A stretch of DNA of 64,000 nucleotides, taken from the NCBI GenBank assembly GCA_029779435.1, contig JAKPAM010000076.1, positions 1 to 64,000 of the forward strand, written 5' to 3'. A model generated the notes under the pieces. It saw nothing but the letters and a program-made list of their open reading frames with translations. It was not told where the DNA came from and ran no database searches. The position numbers and the translations under genes were made by a program. Shown here in pieces: positions 27,004-34,218 of this stretch (position 1 is its first letter; each line of letters opens with the position of its first letter). The stretch comes from Pseudomonadota bacterium (GTDB taxonomy: Bacteria > Pseudomonadota > Gammaproteobacteria > Burkholderiales > Burkholderiaceae_E).

Positions 27004-28257
27004 TTGCGACATCTCGTTCTGATCACCGCCACGTTTCCGACGGGCCCGGGAGAAACGTTCCTCGAAACCGAGTTGCCCTACCTGGCCGCGGCCTTCGACA
27101 AGATCACGATCATGTTGGCGGTGGAACGTGCCGGCTCCCGACCGATTCCCGCCAACGTCACGATCGATCTCCACTATGCCGATCGCCGTTGGAAAGGCTT
27201 CAGGCAGTGGACGGCGTGTGCCGCGGCGCTGCGCGCGCTGCGTCGCGCGGAAACGTGGCGCGAACTCGGCAAGGCGCTGATGTCCGTGGGCGAGGGCCCC
27301 CGGCAAGGGCTGCTGCGCCTTTCCGAATGGTTCCGGGGCACCTATCGCTCCGAATTGTTCGCCGACGCGCTGGCGCAACTGCCCGATACCCCGACGGTCT
27401 GCTACCACTACTGGTTCACGCCGGAAGTCCTCGGCACTTACCTCGGGCTGGTGCGCCGCGGGCTGGCCGGCCGGGTGCCCATCATCGTTCGCGCGCATGG
27501 CGGCGATCTCTACGATGAAATCCAGCCCTCGAATCATTTCGCCTACCGCGATCAGATGATGCGATACATCGAGCGCGTGTGCACGGTATCCGCGTTCGGT
27601 CGCGACTATCTGGCTGTCCGCTTCCCGCAGCAGGCGGATCGCATCAAGGTGCGCCGGCTGGGCGTCAGCAACCCGGGTTTTCGCAATCCACAACCCGAGT
27701 CGGGCCTCTCGGTACTCTCGGTCTCCAACGTTATCGACACCAAGCGCGTGGACCGGATCGTCGACGCGCTGGCCGAGCTTGCCCGGCGCCGACCTGAAGT
27801 CCCGATCAGGTGGCTCCATGTCGGCGATGGTCCGTTGATGGCATCGATACGCGAGCGCTGCGAAGAAATGCCGGCCAATGTCTCGATCACGTTCAGCGGT
27901 CGACTGCGCAATGCCGAGGTGTTCGCGTTGCTTCGCAGCGAACCGTTCGACTGCCTGGTCAATGCCAGCACGTCCGAAGGCATACCGGTATCCATCATGG
28001 AAGCATTTTCGACCGGCCTGCCGGTCATCGCCCCCGGTGTCGGCGGCATACCCGAAATCCTCGATGAAAGTTGTGGCCATCTGCTGCCCACCAACCCCCG
28101 GCGCGACGAATTCGTCGCGGCGCTGTCGAGTTACCTCGATAAACGGACCTCGGCGCCGGACAGGGCTGGCGCCTACGAGGTCTGGGCCAGGCGTTACAGC
28201 GCCGAAGTGAATTACAAGAAATTCGTTGAAGAATTGCTAATAAAAAACGCCTATTGA
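27004..28257 (+). CDS. GT4 family glycosyltransferase, WcaL/AmsK-like
   Basis: A 417-residue GT-B glycosyltransferase. The N-terminus LVLITATFPTGPGETFLETELPYLA is of the kind seen in late exopolysaccharide GTs such as WcaL. The donor domain has SVSNVIDTKRVDRIVDAL and the E-x7-E region TSEGIPVSIMEAFSTGLPVI. The proposed start is TTG at 27004, chosen because no ATG or GTG lies between the previous stop and the conserved N-terminus. It probably sits in one transcript with flippase 2. Donor and linkage are unknown. Confidence 0.83.
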   Translation: MRHLVLITATFPTGPGETFLETELPYLAAAFDKITIMLAVERAGSRPIPANVTIDLHYADRRWKGFRQWTACAAALRALRRAETWRELGKALMSVGEGPRQGLLRLSEWFRGTYRSELFADALAQLPDTPTVCYHYWFTPEVLGTYLGLVRRGLAGRVPIIVRAHGGDLYDEIQPSNHFAYRDQMMRYIERVCTVSAFGRDYLAVRFPQQADRIKVRRLGVSNPGFRNPQPESGLSVLSVSNVIDTKRVDRIVDALAELARRRPEVPIRWLHVGDGPLMASIRERCEEMPANVSITFSGRLRNAEVFALLRSEPFDCLVNASTSEGIPVSIMEAFSTGLPVIAPGVGGIPEILDESCGHLLPTNPRRDEFVAALSSYLDKRTSAPDRAGAYEVWARRYSAEVNYKKFVEELLIKNAY

Positions 28258-28427
28258 TGAAAAATTCTGCAACGATGGCAATCGGATCGGGCGTGAGCCA
28301 ACAGCAGCGCTTGTCAGCATCGATAGGACCACATCGACGGTAAACGGATCTGCGCTCCTCGCCGAAAGAGCGGGCTCCGGCGCACAATGCCATTCGTTCC
28401 TCGTTCCTGTCGCCTCGAAAGACTTTC

Positions 28428-29090
28428 ATGACCCTCATCCTCGACAACCTCCTGCGCCAACCCAGCGCCACCGTCATGGTGCTCGCCCCACACACCGACG
28501 ACGGCGAGTTCGGTTGCGGAGGAACGATCGCCAAGTTCACGGCCCAGGGCGCGCGCGTCGTCTACGTGGCGTTCTCCGCCGCCGAGAAATCCGTCAGCCC
28601 CGAATATCCGCGTGACGTGCTGCGCAAGGAGGTCAAGGCCGCCACCGCGAAGCTGGGCATCGCCCCCGACGACTGCGTCGTACTGCACTTCGAGGTGCGG
28701 CTGTTTCCCGAGCAGCGCCAGGCGATCCTGGACGCGATGATCAAGCTCCAGCAGCAATACAAGCCGTCAGTCGTTCTGCTGCCCAGCGCGCACGACACGC
28801 ATCAGGATCACGCCGTCATCGCGCACGAGGGCTTCCGCGCGTTCAAGCGCACGACGATGCTCGGTTATGAAGTGCCGTGGAACAACCTCGATTTCCGCAC
28901 GAGCTGCTTCGTCAAGCTCGGCGAAGACGATCTAGAAAAGAAGCTGCAGGCGCTGGCCTGCTATGAATCGCAGAGCAATCGCACATACAGCAACCGTGAA
29001 TACATCCGCGCTCTGGCCGTCACGCGCGGCATGCAGATTCAGGCCCCGCTCGCCGAAGTGTTCGAGGTGGTGCGGCTGGTCCTCGATTGA
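28428..29090 (+). CDS. PIG-L/LmbE family N-deacetylase
   Basis: A 220-residue zinc-dependent deacetylase of the PIG-L fold, acting on N-acetyl sugars. The zinc motif is LAPHTDDGEFGCGG near residue 18 (His, Asp, Asp) with the third ligand in SAHDTHQDHAVI near 124. No signal peptide, so it acts in the cytoplasm. A 170-base gap separates it from the preceding GT. It is the second deacetylase candidate in the locus, beside the NodB-like protein, and probably edits a precursor sugar. Confidence 0.85.
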   Translation: MTLILDNLLRQPSATVMVLAPHTDDGEFGCGGTIAKFTAQGARVVYVAFSAAEKSVSPEYPRDVLRKEVKAATAKLGIAPDDCVVLHFEVRLFPEQRQAILDAMIKLQQQYKPSVVLLPSAHDTHQDHAVIAHEGFRAFKRTTMLGYEVPWNNLDFRTSCFVKLGEDDLEKKLQALACYESQSNRTYSNREYIRALAVTRGMQIQAPLAEVFEVVRLVLD

Positions 29091-29151
29091 GGGCATGGGA
29101 GACTTAGGACGAACATAGCCCTATGAGGCCATAAGAGAGGATGCCTGCACG

Positions 29152-29874
29152 GTGATCGACTTGACGGACGAAAATAATTCGAATGAGGAGACCGATGAGG
29201 TTCGCCGGCGCTACGCCAAGCGCCCACGAATCGATTGGCGCTACAGCATTCTCAATCCGGCCGAACAATTGCCGACGCAAGAGCGCGAGCGCACGCTCTG
29301 CAGGATGCTGCGAACGCAGGGCTGGACCAGCCTGAATCAGATCAAGGTCACGGACGTCGGTTGCGGCGGCGCCGGCAATTTGCTGATGCTGCTGCGGTTC
29401 GGCTTCGCCCCGGAGAACCTGACGGGCATCGAGCTGCTGACCGAACGCTACGAACGCGCTCGGCAGGTGCTACCGCCCACCAGTCGGGTCATCCTCGGTG
29501 ATGCGAGCCTCGCGCCCATCGAACCGGCGAGCCAGGATCTGGTCATGCAGAATCTGGTTTTCTCCAGCCTGCTGGACCTCGATTTTCAACAGCGGCTGGC
29601 CGATGCGATGTGGAGCTGGGTACGGCCGGGAGGAGCGGTGCTATGGCACGACTTCACGTTCGACAACCCCAGGAACAAGGACATCCGCGGTGTCCCCGCC
29701 AGTAGGATCAAGGAACTATTTCCGCACGGAAAGATTCAACAACATCGGATCACGCTCGCTCCTCCGATCGCGCGTCTCGTCACGAGGGTCCACCCATCGC
29801 TTTACACGATGTTCAATGCCGTGCCGCTATTGAGGACGCACGTCCTGGCGTGGATCGAAAAGCCCGCAAGCTGA
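29152..29874 (+). CDS. Class I SAM-dependent methyltransferase
   Basis: A 240-residue protein with the Rossmann SAM-binding motif VTDVGCGGAGNLLML near residue 65, an acidic second-strand residue in LTGIELLTERYERA and the WVRPGGAVLWHDF strand near 165. GTG start at 29152, sixty-one bases after the PIG-L gene. The context suggests methylation of a sugar or of the non-reducing chain end in the polysaccharide, but the substrate cannot be read from sequence. Confidence 0.8.
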   Translation: MIDLTDENNSNEETDEVRRRYAKRPRIDWRYSILNPAEQLPTQERERTLCRMLRTQGWTSLNQIKVTDVGCGGAGNLLMLLRFGFAPENLTGIELLTERYERARQVLPPTSRVILGDASLAPIEPASQDLVMQNLVFSSLLDLDFQQRLADAMWSWVRPGGAVLWHDFTFDNPRNKDIRGVPASRIKELFPHGKIQQHRITLAPPIARLVTRVHPSLYTMFNAVPLLRTHVLAWIEKPAS

Positions 29875-30266
29875 CCCGCGCACCGGATGGCGAGCGCCCC
29901 CTGCGCTATCGGGGTCCTCGATGCCGGCGTCAGCTTTCCGGCACGCGCGCATGTCAAAATCACGGGTCTCGGCGCGCTCACTCAGTCACGCCGGCGCGGA
30001 AACCGGCTCACTGCGCGGTTTTTCCGCGCTCGGGCCTTCGCTTCGTCGGACGATCGCATCCCGACTCTTCGATCTCCGTTCATCGACCGCTCGGCATCGC
30101 GGGCAAAGATCATGAACCTAACCCAATCGAGTGAGTCACTCCCGCCTGAAGGCGGGAGCTTCCTCGCCACGATACAGGGGGGAGCGCCTCGCCGGGCGCC
30201 TTGGGCACCAGAATGGGCTTGCCTCGCTTGACCATGCCGCAGCGATCTGCATCGTGAACACCAGCC
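29875..30266. other. Gap with nested palindromes and a possible transposon-end remnant
   Basis: No intact gene is seen. A perfect 13-base palindrome (GAGTGAGTCACTC, 30129-30141) overlaps a hairpin with arms CTCCCGCC (30139-30146) and GGCGGGAG (30151-30158) and loop TGAA. On the minus strand the bases upstream of the hairpin (about 30150-30265) translate to a short Pro/Arg-rich tail ending in LYRGEEAPAFRRE, which resembles the degraded end of a TnpB-like gene followed by an IS200/IS605-type hairpin. This is a resemblance only. Confidence 0.4.
30139..30158. repeat. 8-bp stem, TGAA-loop hairpin
   Basis: CTCCCGCC and GGCGGGAG pair perfectly around TGAA. It has no U-tract on either side. Hairpins of this form occur at ends of IS200/IS605-family elements; here no full element is present. 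Confidence 0.55.
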
Positions 30267-31814
30267 ATGACTGATTCCTCACCGTCCGGCGACATTCCGG
30301 GGAGCGGTATTCCGTATCGGCGCCAATACCTGATCGTCCCGCGAGAGGTACGCGTTCCGCCCCACCCGTCACTCGCCGCACATGCATTCGCCGGGCATGA
30401 GATCCATGTCGGCGCCGATCTGTCGCTGTCCACCGCCATCCGTGGCGATACCCACGTCGCCGTACTCGGCGAGGCCATCGACCCGACTCGACCGGATCGC
30501 GACAATCGTGCGATCGCCGATTCGCTCGCGCAGAGCGCCGACGCTGCCGATCTGCAGGCAAGCGCGTTTCGCCTGGCCGGCCGCTTCGTCGTATTCGCGC
30601 GTATCCGGGGCCGCAATATCTGCTTTGCCGATGCCTGCGGTTTTCGTCGTGTCTACCATGGCCGAATCGCCGAACGCGTGATCGCCACGTCGTCGCCGCG
30701 CCTGTATTTCGACATCCTGGGCGCCCCGGTCGAGATCGACGCCGAGACCAGAAGGCTGATGGCATCGCATCTCTTTCAAGCCAGCGAGTGGGCCTGGTAC
30801 GGCGCGAGCTATTTCGACCCTCGCCTGAAGGTACTGCTGCCCAATCATGGCCTCGACCTGGAATCGGGCCATGCGTCACGATCGACCCGAACGATCATTC
30901 CCCAACCGATGCCGATCGACACACTGGTCGAACGGGCCGCCAAGCTGCTGCGAGGAACCTTCGACGGCCTTCAGCGGCGCTTTCGCCTGACACAAGCCAT
31001 TACGGCCGGATGGGACAGCCGACTGCTGTTGGCTGCCTCCTTGCCGTGGAAGTCCGAGATCCATTATTTCGTATTCGACGAACCTGGCCAGCCTGTCGGC
31101 ATGGACGCCCGGGTCGCACTCGCACTCGGCAAGCGAGCGGGCATCGCCGTCGAGCGCATCGAGCGCCCTGACCTCGATCCGGCGTTCGTCGCCGCTTATG
31201 ATCAGGACTGGCTGATGCCGCGCCATATTTCCACGTTGCGCAACATCCAGTATCACGCTCGACGGCCCGCGGGCGATCGTCCGTGGCTCAACGTCAACGG
31301 CAATGCCGGCGAGATCGGACGGTGTTTCTTTGGCGCGTATGGCGGCCCGGTCTGGGCCGACATGCTTCTCAGGTATTCGGGCTCCGGTTACGAATCTCCG
31401 GTGATCGAGCGCGCGATTCGCGAATGGCTGGCCGATACCCGGGCATTCGCACGTCAACAGCGGATCTCGATCCTCGATTTGTTCTACTGGGAGCAACGGT
31501 TGGGAAACTGGGGGGCGCTCGGAATGGCGGAGATGGATATCGCCATCGAGCAGATCAGCCCCTATGACAACGGTGAATTGCTCGGCCTTATGCTGGCCGC
31601 GCCAGCGGCGCTCCGTAAGGGTCCCCGCTATCAGCTCTTCGAACGTATCTGCCGAGTATTGGCGCCGGAAACCCTCGGAGAACCCATCAACCCCGACGAT
31701 TCGCGCCTGATGAGCCGCATCCGCGCCAATGCCGGATTGCGCTATGTCGTCCAGGCCGCTCACCAAACGATGCGCGGCCTGCGGTCTCGGCAGCGAGAAG
31801 CCTCCGAGCCGTGA
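30267..31814 (+). CDS. Asparagine-synthase-like protein of polysaccharide locus
   Basis: A 515-residue protein with an asparagine-synthetase-like layout. The N-terminal ~200 residues resemble a degraded class II glutaminase fold (LAGRFVVFARIRGRNICFADACG) without the N-terminal catalytic cysteine. The C-terminal half has a PP-loop-like ITAGWDSRLLLAAS near residue 247 in place of SGGxDS, so ATP-dependent amidation or adenylation is plausible but not certain. Such proteins occur in surface polysaccharide loci, where amidation of uronic acids is one suggested role; that would fit the WbpABDE product here. Start at ATG 30267. Confidence 0.65.
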   Translation: MTDSSPSGDIPGSGIPYRRQYLIVPREVRVPPHPSLAAHAFAGHEIHVGADLSLSTAIRGDTHVAVLGEAIDPTRPDRDNRAIADSLAQSADAADLQASAFRLAGRFVVFARIRGRNICFADACGFRRVYHGRIAERVIATSSPRLYFDILGAPVEIDAETRRLMASHLFQASEWAWYGASYFDPRLKVLLPNHGLDLESGHASRSTRTIIPQPMPIDTLVERAAKLLRGTFDGLQRRFRLTQAITAGWDSRLLLAASLPWKSEIHYFVFDEPGQPVGMDARVALALGKRAGIAVERIERPDLDPAFVAAYDQDWLMPRHISTLRNIQYHARRPAGDRPWLNVNGNAGEIGRCFFGAYGGPVWADMLLRYSGSGYESPVIERAIREWLADTRAFARQQRISILDLFYWEQRLGNWGALGMAEMDIAIEQISPYDNGELLGLMLAAPAALRKGPRYQLFERICRVLAPETLGEPINPDDSRLMSRIRANAGLRYVVQAAHQTMRGLRSRQREASEP

Positions 31815-32117
31815 CCCGTACGCCCGCGGCGAGCAGCGCACGATGGCGATATGACACTTGAGCAGGCGCGGCCGGCAGGGTCCGGATACCTTGCCCGTGA
31901 CATCCGTCACAACCGGCCCTTACTACCCGCGGATGGTCGCGCAGAGAGCCTGGAAAGCCCGCTATTCGATGCTAGACTGCCCTGACGATGCTCGCCGTCG
32001 CCGTGACATCGACCTCGGTACCGTTCATCGAGAAAGTCCTGGACACCGGCTTTCAGGCAACGGCTAGTCGATAGCCGGATCGTCATCACCCTCATCCTTA
32101 TCGAGAGGCCCCGCTCC
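31815..32117. other. Intergenic region before second DegT gene
   Basis: No gene seen. Contains an inverted repeat GTGAC-ATCC-GTCAC (31897-31910) that could be an operator, and TAGACT at 31973-31978, an extended -10-like element (TGC before it) about 140 bases before the aminotransferase ATG. No clear -35. Confidence 0.4.
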
Positions 32118-33248
32118 ATGTGGAAAGTGCAGCTTTTCAAGCTCAACTACGATGACCGCGAGGTCAAGGCCGCCGCCGACGTCGTCGAAAGCGGCTGGCT
32201 GACGATGGGCGAGAAAGTCATCGAGTTCGAGCAGGCGTTCGCGCGGCTGCTGGGCGGCGGCGATGTGCAATGCCTGGCGGTAACCAACTGCACTGCCGCA
32301 CTGCACATGGCGGTGCTGGCCGCCGGCGTCGGGCCCGGCGACGAGGTGATCATCCCGTCGCTGACGTTCGTGGCCGATGCCAACGTCGTCAAGCTGGCGG
32401 GCGCCGAACCGGTCCTGGCCGACTGCACGAGCGAGGACGACCTCACGATGAGCGCGGCCGGCATCGCGCGCAAGATCACGCCCCGCACGAAGGCCGTCAT
32501 CGTCACCCACTATGGCGGCTTCGCGTGCGACATGGCCGGCATTGTCGCGCTGTGCCGCCAGCAGGGCATCGTGCTGATCGAAGACTGCGCGCATACGCCG
32601 GGCGGCGAGTACGCCGGCCAGGCGCTGGGCACCTTCGGCGACATCGGCTGCTTCAGCTTCTTTTCCAACAAGAATCTATCGATCGGCGAAGGCGGAATGC
32701 TGAGCGTTCGCAAGCCGGAGATCGGCCAGCAGCTGCGCTACCTGCGGTCGCACGGCATGACGACACTGACGCTCGATCGTCACAAGGGCCGCGCCTACAC
32801 TTATGACGTCGCGCAGCCCGGCCTGAACTACCGTATGGACGAGATCCATGCGGCACTGGGCCTGGCGCAGCTCGAGAAGCTGCCGGCGGCCAACGCCCGC
32901 CGCGGCGAATTGACGGCACTGTATCGGCGGTTGCTGGCCGGCGGGCCGGTGCGGATGCCGTTCGCCAACACCGGCGATACGCTGCCGACCTGGCACATCC
33001 TGCCGGTACTGCTGCCGGCCGACGCCGACCGCCAAGCCACGATGGCTCGGCTCAAGGACATGGGCATCCAGTCCAGCATCCACTACCCGCCGTTCTGGGG
33101 CTTCGAAGCGTACTCGCACTTCAAGCCCGACGACACGCCGGTCTGCGCGGCTCTGATCAACCGCGAGCTGACGCTGCCGCTGTACCCGACGATGACCGAG
33201 GACGAAGTACGGCTGGTCGTCGACAGTCTGCACCGGGCGCTCGCTTAG
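32118..33248 (+). CDS. DegT-family sugar aminotransferase 2
   Basis: A 376-residue PLP enzyme of the DegT/DnrJ/EryC1/StrS family. The Schiff-base lysine lies in SFFSNKNLSIGEGG near residue 184, and the cofactor aspartate in VLIEDCAHTPGGEY. It differs from wbpE in detail, so it should aminate another keto sugar, for example a 4-keto-6-deoxy-hexosamine. A matching 4,6-dehydratase gene is not intact in the window. It is followed 30 bases later by a broken small gene and then the PglC-type transferase, which resembles the arrangement of diacetamido-sugar initiating cassettes. Confidence 0.83.
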   Translation: MWKVQLFKLNYDDREVKAAADVVESGWLTMGEKVIEFEQAFARLLGGGDVQCLAVTNCTAALHMAVLAAGVGPGDEVIIPSLTFVADANVVKLAGAEPVLADCTSEDDLTMSAAGIARKITPRTKAVIVTHYGGFACDMAGIVALCRQQGIVLIEDCAHTPGGEYAGQALGTFGDIGCFSFFSNKNLSIGEGGMLSVRKPEIGQQLRYLRSHGMTTLTLDRHKGRAYTYDVAQPGLNYRMDEIHAALGLAQLEKLPAANARRGELTALYRRLLAGGPVRMPFANTGDTLPTWHILPVLLPADADRQATMARLKDMGIQSSIHYPPFWGFEAYSHFKPDDTPVCAALINRELTLPLYPTMTEDEVRLVVDSLHRALA

Positions 33249-33278
33249 TTCTTACCCGATTCCGCAGAAAGCCCCTCG

Positions 33279-33498
33279 ATGTCCGAACTGCTGACCCCGC
33301 TCGACCGCGACCGCCCGTCGTTCGAAGTCGACCAGGCGCGCCACGGCAAGCTGATGGACCAGATGATCCGCGCGGGCGATCGAAGCACTGCGCGCATCGC
33401 GCCGCCGGACCAAACAACCACTCGCCGACCGGTTCCGCTCGCTGGTGCCCGAGTTCACCCACCAGGAAACCGGCAAGTACCTGAACGGCCGGATGTAA
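33279..33498 (+). pseudogene. Frameshifted remnant of a short gene
   Basis: An ATG at 33279 opens a frame MSELLTPLDRDRPSFEVDQA that reads sensibly for about 32 codons. Beyond about base 33370 the plausible sequence moves to another frame, which ends in ADRFRSLVPEFTHQETGKYL, then NGRM and TAA at 33496-33498. That second frame has a stop at 33364 and no start codon after it, so a one-base shift near 33367-33380 is the simplest explanation. The first frame stays open into the next gene, which would create an artificial N-terminal extension on it. I do not recognise the protein; it could be the tail of a larger lost gene. Confidence 0.5.
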
Positions 33499-33533
33499 GC
33501 TCTCCCCGCCCGCAGGATTTCCGCTTCCCTACG

Positions 33534-34196
33534 ATGACGCGCTTCTTCGATATTCTGTTCTCGAGCCTGGCCTTGTTGCTGCTGTCGCCGATCTTGATCG
33601 TCGTTGCGATCATTCTGCGGTTCACCGGCGAAGGCGAAGTCTTCTTTCGCCAGCAGCGCGTGGGCGAAGGTGGACGCATGTTCGGTCTGCTCAAATTCGC
33701 GACGATGCTGCGTGACAGCCCCAACCTGGGCTCGGGGCTTCTGACCGTCAAGAACGATCCGCGCGTGCTGCCGTTCGGCCGCTTCCTGCGCAAGACCAAG
33801 CTCAACGAACTGCCGCAACTGATCAATATCTTCGTCGGCGATATGAGCGTCATCGGGCCCCGCCCACAGGCGCGCCCGCATTTCGAGGTCTATTCCGAAG
33901 CGGTCAAGGTCCGGTTGAAGACGGTGCGGCCGGGCCTGTCGGGCATCGGCTCGATCGTGTTCCGTGACGAGGAGAACATCCTGGAATGCGCAGCCGACAA
34001 GGAACGCTTCTACGCCGACGTGATAGCGCCGTACAAGGGCGCGCTCGAGTGCTGGTACATCGATCGCCAGGGTCTGGTCATGTACTTCACGCTGATTTGG
34101 CTGACGATCGTGGCGGTGCTGGCGCCGTCCAGCTCCGCTTATCGTTCGGTGCTGCGCGACCTGCCGGAGCCGCCGCCGGAGTTGAAGGGACTGTAG
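33534..34196 (+). CDS. PglC/WbaP-type undecaprenyl-phosphate sugar phosphotransferase
   Basis: A 220-residue monotopic initiating transferase. The N-terminal re-entrant membrane helix is RFFDILFSSLALLLLSPIL, followed by FFRQQRVGEGG and the catalytic region LRKTKLNELPQLINIF, then GDMSVIGPRP. Where PglC has the Asp-Glu pair, this protein has Asn-Glu (LNELPQ), as I recall for a subgroup of this family. Start is set at 33534, since the bases upstream belong to a frameshifted remnant; calling 33279 as start would add 85 residues of doubtful sequence. Second initiating enzyme beside the WecA type at 7061. Confidence 0.83.
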   Translation: MTRFFDILFSSLALLLLSPILIVVAIILRFTGEGEVFFRQQRVGEGGRMFGLLKFATMLRDSPNLGSGLLTVKNDPRVLPFGRFLRKTKLNELPQLINIFVGDMSVIGPRPQARPHFEVYSEAVKVRLKTVRPGLSGIGSIVFRDEENILECAADKERFYADVIAPYKGALECWYIDRQGLVMYFTLIWLTIVAVLAPSSSAYRSVLRDLPEPPPELKGL

Positions 34197-34218
34197 GACC
34201 CGTTGACGCTAGACCCGG

